The notes under the pieces were generated by a model. It searched no databases and was not told where the DNA came from. It saw nothing but the letters and a program-made list of their open reading frames with translations. From contig JAVBOY010000015.1 of NCBI GenBank assembly GCA_031550085.1, positions 1 to 64,000 on the forward strand: DNA of 64,000 nucleotides, in the 5' to 3' direction. The translations under genes and the position numbers were made by a program. The stretch is from UBA4417 sp031550085 (GTDB lineage Bacteria > Bacteroidota > Bacteroidia > Bacteroidales > UBA4417). This document shows, piece by piece, positions 1 through 8,704 of this stretch. The first letter of the stretch is position 1; each line of letters opens with the position of its first letter.

Positions 1-132
1 TTTGCCATAGAAAGAACCAATGCGTGGATGGATGCTTTCAAAGCGGTATTGGTGCGCTTCGAAACAAAAGCTACAACCTGGAAAGCATTGAATATAATAG
101 CCGCCTGTGTGATTTTATTACGATTACTTTAA
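1..132 (+). pseudogene. IS5-type (DDE) transposase, C-terminal end only
   Basis: The first 43 codons read in frame from base 1 to a TAA at 130-132 and carry an ERTNAWMDAFK segment followed by a hydrophobic tail ending LLRLL. That ERTNAW region is typical of the catalytic glutamate motif at the C-terminus of IS4/IS5-superfamily DDE transposases in Bacteroidota. Only the 3' end lies inside the window, so I cannot tell whether the gene is intact upstream or is a remnant. No start codon is visible. Bases 133-570 hold no clear terminal inverted repeat. The identification rests on a short segment. Confidence 0.6.
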
Positions 133-168
133 ACAACTTCTTTATAAACCCCTTCTTGTTAAGTTTTG

Positions 169-228
169 ACTGCCCTGTGAATCGTCGCGGAATGGATCCC
201 GCCCGAAAAACAGGGCAGTTTCTTTTCA
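169..228 (+). terminator. Possible hairpin terminator after the transposase
   Basis: ACTGCCCTGT at 169-178 is matched by its reverse complement at 210-219, with a loop of about 31 bases, followed by a T-rich stretch. It lies 37 bases after the transposase stop. The loop is long, so the call is tentative. The rest of 133-570 shows no gene I can support. Confidence 0.35.
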
Positions 229-571
229 GTATGAATTTCTTGGTTTATTTTACCCTTAACACATCAAAAAATTGTATTCTATTTGGGGGTCGAACTTTAT
301 GGGTAAGCGTCTCCTTACTTCCAGCCAAAGTTTGCGGGAAGGAAGAAGAATCTGTTTTTATTTTTTCGTTCGGTTGATCCAACCGATAATAGATATAATA
401 GGTAAAATTGTAGAAAGGATCGGTTCTAAATGAAATGTGGAGTTGTTCAAAAACCCAAAAAACTTCACTACAAAAGAGGATTGTTTTTAGCGAAGATGGC
501 TTGTGCCCTTTGTTATTTTCGTTTGTGAGCCTTGTGGAGGATCTGAATTTAAACAACCGCTGAACAGCCTT

Positions 572-870
572 ATTTTTTCTGCGCAGTTAATTTTTTTTCC
601 TGCGCAGCCGTTTTATTTTTCCTGCGCAGCTAATTTTTTTTCCTGCGCAGCCGTTTTACTTTTCCTGCGCAGCTAATTTTTTTTCCTGCGCAGCCGTTTT
701 ACTTTTCCTGCCCAGTTAATTTTTTTTCCTGCGCAGCCGTTTTACTTTTCCTGCGCAGCTAATTTTTTTTTCCTGCGCAGCCGTTTTACTTTTCCTGCGC
801 AGCTAATTTTTTTCCTGCGCAGCCGTTTTACTTTTCCTGCGCAGCTAATTTTTTTTCCTGCGCAGCCGTT
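572..870. repeat. 14-copy CTGCGCAG palindrome array, about 21.5-bp period
   Basis: The 8-bp palindrome CTGCGCAG starts at 579, 600, 622, 643, 665, 686, 708 (changed to CTGCCCAG), 729, 751, 773, 795, 815, 837 and 858. Steps are 20-22 bp, mean about 21.5, close to two helical turns. Two flavours alternate: copies followed by CTAA or TTAA plus a T7-T9 run, and copies followed by CCGTTTTAC or CCGTTTTAT. The true unit is therefore about 43 bp, present seven times. All copies lie on an AT-rich, T-tract background. The array sits between a transposase tail and the 3' end of a T9SS cargo gene. It has no variable spacers, so it is not a CRISPR. Confidence 0.95.
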
Positions 871-884
871 TATCCAAACTAAAA

Positions 885-927
885 TAAAACACCCGGCATT
901 TGTCTCGTTCTGGTTTATGGATGCCGG
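885..927 (-). terminator. Rho-independent terminator of the PKD cargo gene
   Basis: CCGGCAT at 893-899 pairs with ATGCCGG at 921-927. On the minus strand the stem is followed by a T-rich run (TGTTTTATTTTAG). It lies about 85 bases downstream of the stop of the minus-strand gene starting at 2748. Confidence 0.5.
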
Positions 928-1011
928 TTCGCGAAGCTAAGCCCAGAGGCCTGTTTAAAATTTGTTCGCTGACTAAAAAACGGCAAGTTTAATCTTTTGT
1001 CACGTTCTTAA

Positions 1012-2748
1012 TCACTGTTTTATAAATTTTGTCGTCCGGCCGTTTACTTTCAGATAGTAAATCCCTGCCGGGAAAGCCGAAACATCCAAAGAAGTTTCAC
1101 TGGTTTCCATCATTTTCTTCCCAATCATATTAAATACCTGAACGTTATTGACCTTTGAGCCGTTCAACTCGATGTTCAACTGACCGTCCGTCGGATTCGG
1201 AAAGACTTTCAAATCCGGCTCCGGAGAGCGATTTGCCAACGGAGACACCGAACTTACCCCCGGTATCGAAATCATCTTGCAAACTTGCCGTTCGCAGGCC
1301 GATCCATCCGGCAACGAAGTGGTTACCCGCAAGCAAACATAGTACACTCCCGTATCAAAAGTGTAGCTTGGATTCAGGAGGTTGGAGGTAGCCCCGTTTC
1401 CGAATATCCATTCCACATTACTGATGGCCCCGCAAACAGGAGCCGTCTGGTTTGTAAACTGCACCGTACGGGTAGCTGTATCCAGCGAATACGTAAAATC
1501 TGCTTCCAGTTTGCTGCAACTACACACATCTTCTTTTACTTCGATGAATCTACAAAGAGTGTCGTCGCAGATAAACGCTCCCCCTTCTTCCTGTTTACCG
1601 CCGACAATCAGGCAAACCAAATAAATACCTTCTGATTGGTAGCTATGAGCCGGATTTTGAAGGGTCGACCGGGTTCCGTCGCCGAAATCCCATTTCCACG
1701 AAGCAATGGTACCACTGGGAAAACGGGAGAGATCCGAAAATTGAACCCTGTTATTCAGTTCATACAAACTATCCGCAAAATCGGCCTGCAAATCGGGACA
1801 ATTCTGTTCTACCCAAACATCCTTGCAGATGGTTCGCTGGCATTTTTCACCATTGGATGAAGCTTCCACAAACAAACAAACGGAATACCAGCCAAAAGCA
1901 GGAAACTGGTAAACCGGGTTCGACGAAGTCGATGTGTCAAGCATGGCATTTGCAGTATTATTAAAGAAAGTCCACCGCACGCTATCAATTTTTCCCTGGG
2001 TCCCCAAGGAACTTTCAAGGCTAAACTGTACCGATAACCCATCGGAAGCATATGAAAAATCGACTTGCAAACTATCACAAACCGAAGGGTGGAAATCGGA
2101 AGTTGTAATACATACATTGTCAACCAAAACTTCCGTTGCAAAATTGGGTAAAAGAGGTTTTATCAAAAGAATCACCCGGCTGTAATTTGCTTGTGCCTGC
2201 CAAACCTGCGAAAAAATTTTACAATCGCCGTTGGATAATACCAGGAATGATCCAACCAACTGTGCTGCACCTTGTGCGTACGTGCCGTTTAACAAGGAAT
2301 TATAGTTTATGGAATTATCGGTTGTCGCAGCCCAAATTTCAAGCTTGCTATTTACCAAGCCGGGACGAATAGATTTCACCGGTAGAACAAGGCTGTAAAA
2401 CTGTCCCGCTGTGAATGAAACGTTTTGTTCAATGGCGGCGGGGGCGTAATTCACTTGGGTAGCCAAAACGGCCGCTTTGCCCGAAGTGTAGCAACCGACC
2501 GAGGCCGTGGTGTCCAAATATATCGGGGCCGTGCCGCTCAGCACATGCCATGGGGTTCCCGGCGCATCAAATCCGGGATTTTGCAGTAAATTATTCTCGC
2601 ATACATAATCATCCGTTTGGATCGTGCCATGCGTATCCGGAGAACCCTCATTCGGATTTGACCTTTGCGCAAAGCTTGCTGTATTAGAATAAATCAGTAT
2701 GATAAGTAAAAAAAAACACGATCGTAAGGAAGTAGGCACACTTTTCAT
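1012..2748 (-). CDS. Secreted PKD-domain protein with T9SS sorting domain
   Basis: The 578-residue protein starts with a signal peptide (about residues 1-28, ending ASFAQ). Next comes a region resembling a carbohydrate-binding jelly roll (about 50-213), then three PKD-like Ig domains (about 225-312, 318-405, 412-495). The middle one has the clear WDFGDG signature and the third an altered WIFGNG. Residues 512-578 form a T9SS type A C-terminal sorting domain (FPNPTDGQ, then AGIYYLKV and a KFIKQ end). It is therefore probably exported to the periplasm, carried across the outer membrane by the SprA-type translocon and anchored or released at the surface. Many paired cysteines suggest disulphides. 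No enzymatic motif is visible, so a binding or adhesive role is inference. Confidence 0.85.
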   Translation of the reverse strand: MKSVPTSLRSCFFLLIILIYSNTASFAQRSNPNEGSPDTHGTIQTDDYVCENNLLQNPGFDAPGTPWHVLSGTAPIYLDTTASVGCYTSGKAAVLATQVNYAPAAIEQNVSFTAGQFYSLVLPVKSIRPGLVNSKLEIWAATTDNSINYNSLLNGTYAQGAAQLVGSFLVLSNGDCKIFSQVWQAQANYSRVILLIKPLLPNFATEVLVDNVCITTSDFHPSVCDSLQVDFSYASDGLSVQFSLESSLGTQGKIDSVRWTFFNNTANAMLDTSTSSNPVYQFPAFGWYSVCLFVEASSNGEKCQRTICKDVWVEQNCPDLQADFADSLYELNNRVQFSDLSRFPSGTIASWKWDFGDGTRSTLQNPAHSYQSEGIYLVCLIVGGKQEEGGAFICDDTLCRFIEVKEDVCSCSKLEADFTYSLDTATRTVQFTNQTAPVCGAISNVEWIFGNGATSNLLNPSYTFDTGVYYVCLRVTTSLPDGSACERQVCKMISIPGVSSVSPLANRSPEPDLKVFPNPTDGQLNIELNGSKVNNVQVFNMIGKKMMETSETSLDVSAFPAGIYYLKVNGRTTKFIKQ

Positions 2749-2974
2749 AAGTCCAATTAGTTAAATAGTTGTCAGAAATTAACAACGCTTTTTTTCAATT
2801 GTTTTCGAAAAGAAAAACCTATTACATTTCTTTATTAATGGTTTGGTTTTTAAAAGGCTTGTTTCTAAAATTCAATTGTTTTTGCCAAAATGCGACAATG
2901 GTGTGTGTGTGTGAAAGGTAAAAGGTGAAAAGGAGGAAATCGTGTGGAGGAAATCAAATCATTATTTTCAGCAA

Positions 2975-4558
2975 TTATTCCGCATAATTGATTAAGCGGT
3001 CTATCTTACCGATGGCTTCATCCGGAAGTTCTTCGAGCGTTCCGATATGGCGCGTACGGGTTTTCCAAAAATATTTAGGATTTGGGGCATTTTCATAAAG
3101 CCGTTCTCCGTGATAGAATCGTACCACCGGATCGATTTCGCTGTGAATGATCAGTTTAGGAATGCCCGTAATTTTTTGAATATCCTTTTCGGCCACATAA
3201 TCCTGATTGAAAGCTCCTTCCTCTTTTTTCATATTATCCTGGATAAATTTTACCGGCATAAAGTCAAGGGCAAGATTTTGGGCGGAACTCAGGCTGCCGT
3301 CAAGAACGAGAGCATCGATCTCTTGTTGGCGGTCGCTTGTAAGTTTGGTTGCGATTTGCCCTCCCAGGGACATTCCGTATACAACAACTTTTAAAGAGTC
3401 GCGCCAGGTACAGGAAATAAAGTCATTGAAAGCGGTTTCCGTATCTTTCAATACCCCTTTGTATTCAGGGCTACCCGTAGATTTTCCATATCCCCTCCAA
3501 TCGACGGTGTATACATTATAGTTTCCGGATACAAGCGTTTGTATCATTCCTTTATAAGTAGAAACATTTCCGCCGTTGCCATGGATTAAAAACAGGTTCG
3601 CTTTGGGAGATTTGCTTTTGAAATAATACGCATAGATGGTAACACCCGGTTCAACGTCCAACGGTTTTTCTTCAAAAACGAAACCTTCCATCGTTTCAAA
3701 CTCGCGGCTTGGTTTGTAAAACATTTTCGATTCGTCGTAAACCGATTTTCCGATTCCCGTTGCAGCATTCTCAAGTCCGGTTTCAGCGCCACGCACAGCT
3801 TCCATACTCCCTTTCTCCATGCCCCGGGCAGCTTCTTTTCCCCCGATTCCAATTCCCCGCGCGGCCTCTTTTCCTCCGGCCTCGATACCACGGGCAACTT
3901 GCCGGACACCGTTTTCGATACCACGGGCGGCATAGCTGAATGCAGTATAAAACGGGTTTTCCGAACAGGAGCCGAAACGAAACCATTCTGTATAAAGTAT
4001 CCCGCCAACATTCGCTTTTACGATAACAAACGGAGTTTCTCCAATATGAACAACTTCTGTTTTTGCATATCCTTCAGGAATATACGCGATCGTATTGTTT
4101 AGCACTAAAATATCTTGCCCTGCTATCGCTTTTATGACAGCATCTTCAAAGAAACAATCAAATAGTGCCGCATTTGTGCGGTATTGGGAGGTATCCGGGC
4201 TCATAAAGAATGCATTGCTGCATGTAATATCGTTGATTTTAAAGGGTTCCGATAGATTCAACGGTATTTCATGAATTCCTTCGAGTTCAGGCAAGATTCG
4301 TTCTGAACCCAACTTTACCTGATTTTTCGAAAAGGATTCTTGTTCCATACATCGCATCCCTTTCCCGAGGAAATGAATATGCGAAATGCCAAAAACAGGT
4401 TTGCTAAAATAAAGGTAATTATTCCCTTGGGTTAGGCGAACCGTATCCGTAGTACCGAAAGAAACGTCACGAATTTCAACCGGTTCCTGCCCCAATGTGG
4501 AAAAACCGATAAAAAACAATAGGCATATAAAAAAAGGCGTTGTTCTCATTCTGTACAA
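2975..4558 (-). CDS. Exported alpha/beta hydrolase with 11-residue repeat region
   Basis: This 527-residue protein has an N-terminal signal sequence (to about residue 23), a novel N-terminal part (24-205), a repeat region (210-275) and a C-terminal alpha/beta-hydrolase domain (about 295-527). The hydrolase part is like the BEM46/ABHD13 group: oxyanion HGNGG at 326-330, nucleophile elbow GMSLGG with Ser397, likely Asp476 in EIDPVV and His504. Residues 210-275 are six consecutive 11-mers built on (A/V)ARGIExGxxE, the pattern of an amphipathic, membrane-associating helix. Substrate unknown; esterase or lipase activity is inference. A second start lies three codons in (4549). A TATTTTTG -7 box is present at 4620-4627. 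Confidence 0.8.
   Translation of the reverse strand: MYRMRTTPFFICLLFFIGFSTLGQEPVEIRDVSFGTTDTVRLTQGNNYLYFSKPVFGISHIHFLGKGMRCMEQESFSKNQVKLGSERILPELEGIHEIPLNLSEPFKINDITCSNAFFMSPDTSQYRTNAALFDCFFEDAVIKAIAGQDILVLNNTIAYIPEGYAKTEVVHIGETPFVIVKANVGGILYTEWFRFGSCSENPFYTAFSYAARGIENGVRQVARGIEAGGKEAARGIGIGGKEAARGMEKGSMEAVRGAETGLENAATGIGKSVYDESKMFYKPSREFETMEGFVFEEKPLDVEPGVTIYAYYFKSKSPKANLFLIHGNGGNVSTYKGMIQTLVSGNYNVYTVDWRGYGKSTGSPEYKGVLKDTETAFNDFISCTWRDSLKVVVYGMSLGGQIATKLTSDRQQEIDALVLDGSLSSAQNLALDFMPVKFIQDNMKKEEGAFNQDYVAEKDIQKITGIPKLIIHSEIDPVVRFYHGERLYENAPNPKYFWKTRTRHIGTLEELPDEAIGKIDRLINYAE
3734..3931 (-). repeat. Six in-frame 33-bp units encoding 11-residue repeats
   Basis: Codons 210-275 of the hydrolase encode six 11-residue units in tandem (AARGIENGVRQ, VARGIEAGGKE, AARGIGIGGKE, AARGMEKGSME, AVRGAETGLEN, AATGIGKSVYD). 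The DNA units have diverged, so this is an old duplication kept at the protein level. Confidence 0.9.
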
Positions 4559-4619
4559 CTATACTATTCGAAACACGTTAAATCAATAACGATGATTTTT
4601 TAAAAATAGGATTCCATTA

Positions 4620-4627
4620 CAAAAATA
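4620..4627 (-). promoter_or_regulatory. -7 box upstream of the alpha/beta hydrolase
   Basis: Reads TATTTTTG on the minus strand, a match to the Bacteroidetes TAnnTTTG -7 element, 62 bases upstream of the hydrolase start. A TTG lies 17 bp further upstream, slightly closer than the usual 19-21. Confidence 0.4.
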
Positions 4628-4948
4628 TATTTTCCCCCTTTTATCAACTCCAGAAGTATTTGAAAAAATAATGGCACGCCATTGTTTTCTATTTTTTTGA
4701 TGCTTCCTCTGTTGACGGGGTTTCCTTTCAAACAGCCGGCCGGCAAAGAGATACAAATCCATTGGCTTGAATGGCCCCATTTAAATCCGTTTCAAATTAA
4801 AAAGTTGTTAAGGGTTTGCAAGTTCAATACCGTTTATTGTATTTTTAAACTTATTATTGCAAATAGGTAGAGCTTATTATTTTTCAAATGCCGGTATCTT
4901 TCCTTTGTCTTTTCAGCATCAATTCTATAATTTTGCAAAAATGCGGCG

Positions 4949-5000
4949 GTGAAGGGTGAAGGGTGAAGGGTGAAAGGGGAGAAAGCAGAAGGCAGAAGGG
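4949..5000. repeat. GTGAAGG heptamer tract in the 4559-5109 gap
   Basis: Four consecutive 7-bp units (GTGAAGG three times, then GTGAAAG) run from 4949 to 4976 and fade into a G/A-rich stretch to 5000. The same heptamer, read as CACCCTT/CACTTTT, occurs in the gaps at 7743-7765, 7905-7930 and 26240-26260. I see no gene in the rest of 4559-5109. Confidence 0.8.
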
Positions 5001-5109
5001 GGTGATTCGCCAATCGCAAAAAAGTTGCAAACTTGTTTACCGGAAATGCGTTTTAAACATTAACTCTAATTAAATTCATCGTTTAGCGTTTATCATTCAA
5101 ATTACCGAC

Positions 5110-7545
5110 GTGATTTATCCAACAAATTTTGAAGAGAAAATTGGCTTTTCGCAAATCCGCCAAATGTTAACGACCCATTGTTTAAGTACTTTGGGGCAAT
5201 CGCATGTGGAGCGGATTTCATTTTTAACCGATTTCTCATCCATTCAATATAAAATTTCCATTGTTGACGAATTTCGCCGCATGTTGCTGGATGCGGATGA
5301 ATTTCCGGCACAGGATTATTACGATTTGCGCGCCGAATTGATGCGCCTGAAGTTGGAAGGCACGTTTCTGGAAGTAGATGTGTTGTCGCTCCTGCGTGTT
5401 TCGTTGAAAACTATTTTCGGTTGCATCGACCAAATCGGTTCCTTGGAACCCCGCGACTATCCGCTGCTTCACAAATTACTTGAGAATGTCAGGGTGGATG
5501 TCCAGATTGTCCCCATGATCAACCGCATTTTGAACGATCAAAATGAAATCAAGGACGATGCATCTCCTACCCTGCTGAAAATCCGGAAAGATATTGCTTC
5601 GGCAAAAACACAGGTCGATAAAAAGCTGGCGCAAACGCTGGCTTATGTAAAAGCCCAAAAATGGATTGCCGACGATGCCGAAATTTCGGTGCGTAACGGG
5701 CGGCTGACCATTCCGTTTCCAGCTTCCAACAAGCGGAAAATAAAAGGATACGTTCACGATGAATCGGCCACCGGACAAACGGTGTATATCGAACCGGGTG
5801 AAGTGCTGGAAATCAACAACGAAATCCGCGAGCTGGAATCAGCCGAAAAACGTGAAATTACGCGTATTTTGCTGCAATTTTGCGATTATTTGCGCCCGCA
5901 AATTCATTCACTGTTGCCTGCCTACGAGTTTTTGGGCCATATTGATTTCTTACGTGCCAATGTCAAATTCTCAGAAACCATCGGCGCCGTAAAACCGGTT
6001 TTAACCCAAAATCAATCGTTCGAATGGTACGACGCCCGGCATCCGCTGTTGTTCCTTTCGCTTCAAAAACAATACAAACCCATTGTCCCGCTTGATATTT
6101 CGCTGACCGCCTCCAACCGCATCCTGATTATTTCCGGCCCCAATGCAGGCGGCAAATCCGTCTGCCTGAAAACGGTTGGATTGCTGCAATACATGCTGCA
6201 ATGCGGCCTGCCGGTTCCGATGCGTGAAACATCCGAAACCGGCATTTTCGAACATTTGTTTATGGATATCGGCGATTCCCAATCCATTGAAAATGATCTT
6301 TCCACTTATAGCAGCCATTTGCTGAACCTGAAAAACCTGATGGATTTTGCCAATTCCAAAACGTTGTTTCTCATCGATGAGTTTGGCGCCGGCACAGAGC
6401 CTCAATCAGGCGGGGCCATTGCCGAATCGGTTTTGGAAAAACTAAATGAAAAAACGGCGTTTGGCGTGGTCACGACGCACTACGCCAACCTAAAAACCTT
6501 GGCCCGCAAAGAAAATGGAATCGCCAATGCTGCCATGCTTTTCGACACACGGGTGATGAAACCTTTGTTCCGCTTGAGTATCGGGAATCCCGGAAGTTCG
6601 TTTGCCTTTGAACTGGCTTCGAATATCGATTTTCCGAAAGAGATTTTGGCGAAAGCCGGTGAAAAAGTAGGCAGCGCCAAACTTGATTTTGACCGCCAAC
6701 TGCAACAACTGGAAGCCGAACGGGTGGAGCTCAACCTGAAAGAGAAACAACTGCGCCAAGCGGAATCCTTGCTTTCGGAATTGATGGGCAAATACGAAAT
6801 CTTGAAAACCGATTTGGAAACGCGCAAAAAGGAAATCCTGGCCAAGGCACGTACGGAAGCGGTTAACATTTTGGAGCAATCCAACAAAATCATTGAAAAT
6901 ACCGTTCGTGAAATCCGCCATACGCAAGCCGAAAAGGAAAAAACACAACTGCTCCGCGCCCAAGTGCAGGAACAATTAGAGAAAGAGAAACAAGCGCTTT
7001 CACAGGAATTGGAGCGGCCGCTTGCCGTACCCGAGAAACCCGTTGAAAAACCGGCTCAAAAAAAGAAAAGTCAAAAACTGGAAGTGGGCGCTTTTGTGAA
7101 GTTGCAAGGGCAGACCGAAACGGGGCAAATTGAAAAAATAAGCGGAGCCCAAGCCGAAATTACGTTTAAAGGGATAAAAATGCGGGTGAAACTCTCGCAA
7201 CTGGAGCTTTCGGAAGAGCCTGAAAAAACGTATGCCAAACGCACGGAAGATTATACGCACCGCAACATTATCAACGACATCAACGCCCGCATGGCAAATT
7301 TCCGCGTCACCATCGACGTACGGCATCAAAAAGCGCAGGAAGCTTTAATCACCATTGAGAAATACGTAGACGAAGCCATTTTGCTGCACGTGCCCGAAGT
7401 CAGTATTTTGCATGGCAAAGGCAACGGCGTGTTGCGCAAAGTGATCCGTGATTACCTGAAAACCGTACCCGAAGTGAAAAGCATGAAAGACGATATTTTG
7501 GAACGCGGCGGATCGGGCATTACCGTGGTTAATTTCAGGGGATAG
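5110..7545 (+). CDS. mutS2: Endonuclease MutS2
   Basis: This 811-residue protein is a MutS2 homologue: MutS core and lever domains, ATPase with Walker A GPNAGGKS (about residues 342-349), Walker B/D-loop LIDEFGAGTEP, a long charged coiled coil (about 520-660) and a C-terminal Smr domain (about 730-811). MutS2 proteins bind branched DNA or collided ribosomes, depending on species; which applies here cannot be told from sequence. The Smr domain keeps HGKGNG, but the usual DLRG is replaced by DVRH. The start is GTG at 5110; the first in-frame ATG is at 5164, which would remove 18 residues. It is followed by a repeat-filled gap and then xth in the same direction. Confidence 0.95.
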   Translation: MIYPTNFEEKIGFSQIRQMLTTHCLSTLGQSHVERISFLTDFSSIQYKISIVDEFRRMLLDADEFPAQDYYDLRAELMRLKLEGTFLEVDVLSLLRVSLKTIFGCIDQIGSLEPRDYPLLHKLLENVRVDVQIVPMINRILNDQNEIKDDASPTLLKIRKDIASAKTQVDKKLAQTLAYVKAQKWIADDAEISVRNGRLTIPFPASNKRKIKGYVHDESATGQTVYIEPGEVLEINNEIRELESAEKREITRILLQFCDYLRPQIHSLLPAYEFLGHIDFLRANVKFSETIGAVKPVLTQNQSFEWYDARHPLLFLSLQKQYKPIVPLDISLTASNRILIISGPNAGGKSVCLKTVGLLQYMLQCGLPVPMRETSETGIFEHLFMDIGDSQSIENDLSTYSSHLLNLKNLMDFANSKTLFLIDEFGAGTEPQSGGAIAESVLEKLNEKTAFGVVTTHYANLKTLARKENGIANAAMLFDTRVMKPLFRLSIGNPGSSFAFELASNIDFPKEILAKAGEKVGSAKLDFDRQLQQLEAERVELNLKEKQLRQAESLLSELMGKYEILKTDLETRKKEILAKARTEAVNILEQSNKIIENTVREIRHTQAEKEKTQLLRAQVQEQLEKEKQALSQELERPLAVPEKPVEKPAQKKKSQKLEVGAFVKLQGQTETGQIEKISGAQAEITFKGIKMRVKLSQLELSEEPEKTYAKRTEDYTHRNIINDINARMANFRVTIDVRHQKAQEALITIEKYVDEAILLHVPEVSILHGKGNGVLRKVIRDYLKTVPEVKSMKDDILERGGSGITVVNFRG

Positions 7546-7930
7546 GTTTTTAATTGAAAATTAAAAATGAAGAATTAAAAATGGATTTAATTATGAATGA
7601 TGAGGTATGAATGATGAACCTTTTTTAATTGAAAATGGAAAGTGGAAAATTGAAAGTGATTTTTTTTAATGATGAATTTTTTCAGCAGAAAGGTTTTCCG
7701 ATGCAAATAACAATTAAACAGTTAAACGATTAAACAGATACCTCACCCTTCACTTTTCACACTTCACTTATTACGCGATTAAAATAGAATAATATTAGAT
7801 TAAATTTACTGTTCAATAAAAAAACAAAGCCAAACAACCATTTTCCCCAATTCACCAATTAAACAGTTCAACACCTCAACGATTCAACACTTCAACAAAA
7901 ACCAGTTCACCCTTCACTTTTCACCCTTCA
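7546..7930 (+). repeat. Modular non-coding intergenic element, copy 1
   Basis: The gap between mutS2 and xth is built from short-period tracts and a non-repetitive core. Block a (7627-7692) has GAAAATGG-type units followed by TTTTTTCAGCAGAAAG. Block b (7743-7808) has CACCCTT/CACTTTT heptamers followed by a core around GCGATTAAAATAGAA. Block c (about 7833-7860) reads AAACAACCATTTTCCCC. Then come 8-mers of the type CAACACCT/CAACGATT/CAACACTT (7870-7897), and heptamers again up to 7930. The same blocks, inverted on the chromosome, fill 26052-26432. There is no open reading frame of note. Confidence 0.85.
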
Positions 7931-7939
7931 CAAATAAAC

Positions 7940-8704
7940 ATGAAAATAATTACTTACAACGTCAACGGAATCCGGGCAGCCATCGGCAAAGGCCTGATCG
8001 AATGGATCGGCGCAAGCAATGCCGACATTGTGTGTTTGCAAGAAACCAAAGCACAACCGGACCAAATCCCGCAACTGGAATTTGAAGCGCTGGGGTATCA
8101 CTGTTACTGGCATTCGGCTGTAAAAAAGGGCTATAGCGGCGTGGCCATCCTGACCAAACGCCTGCCTGACAATGTCGTTGTGGGAATGAACAATTCCAAA
8201 TACGATGTGGAAGGCCGTGTGCTTCGCGCCGACTACGGCGATGTATCGGTAATTTCGGTTTACCATCCTTCGGGAACGACCGGCGATGTGCGTCAAAGTT
8301 TTAAAATGGAATGGCTGGAAGATTTCTTGAATTATACGCTGGAACTGCGCAAAACACGCCCCAAATTGTTTATTTGCGGCGATTTCAACATTTGCCACCA
8401 TCCCATCGATATTCACGATCCGATTCGCAATGCGACCAGCAGCGGTTTTTTGCCCGAAGAGCGCGAATGGGTGACCAAATTTATCAACTCGGGATTTATC
8501 GACACGTTCCGTTATTTTGTGAAGGAACCGCACCATTATACTTGGTGGAGTTTTCGCGCCAATGCCCGCGCCAATAACAAGGGCTGGCGTATCGATTACA
8601 TTATGGCAACCGATAATCTGGAAAATCAATTGCAGCGGGCGGTTATTCTGCCTCAGGCGTACCACTCCGACCATTGCCCCATGTTGCTGGAAGCGGAGTT
8701 TTAA
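7940..8704 (+). CDS. xth: Exodeoxyribonuclease III (AP endonuclease)
   Basis: The 254-residue protein matches the ExoIII/Xth family end to end: N-terminal ITYNVNGIRAA, metal-binding LQETKAQ, GDFNICHHPIDI, RIDYIMAT and the catalytic C-terminal SDHCPM. It cleaves DNA at abasic sites and removes 3' blocking groups in base excision repair. Length is normal for the family. It follows mutS2 in the same direction, but nearly 400 bases of repeat-rich sequence separate them, so co-transcription is uncertain. The ATG directly follows the end of the intergenic element, leaving about 10 bases. Confidence 0.95.
   Translation: MKIITYNVNGIRAAIGKGLIEWIGASNADIVCLQETKAQPDQIPQLEFEALGYHCYWHSAVKKGYSGVAILTKRLPDNVVVGMNNSKYDVEGRVLRADYGDVSVISVYHPSGTTGDVRQSFKMEWLEDFLNYTLELRKTRPKLFICGDFNICHHPIDIHDPIRNATSSGFLPEEREWVTKFINSGFIDTFRYFVKEPHHYTWWSFRANARANNKGWRIDYIMATDNLENQLQRAVILPQAYHSDHCPMLLEAEF

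Noticed and set aside
245..556. Minus-strand open frame of 103 codons
   Set aside because: No recognisable domain, low-complexity composition, no promoter; it lies in the non-coding zone between the transposase tail and the palindrome array.
572..870. Possible CRISPR array
   Set aside because: The unit is 21-43 bp with no variable spacers and no cas genes nearby; the repeat fills the whole unit.
4583..4780. Minus-strand 65-codon frame in the 4559-5109 gap
   Set aside because: Basic, unstructured, no family match; overlaps the promoter region of the hydrolase gene.
7928..8674. Long open frame on the minus strand across xth
   Set aside because: Shadow of the ExoIII gene on the opposite strand; no domain and no promoter.
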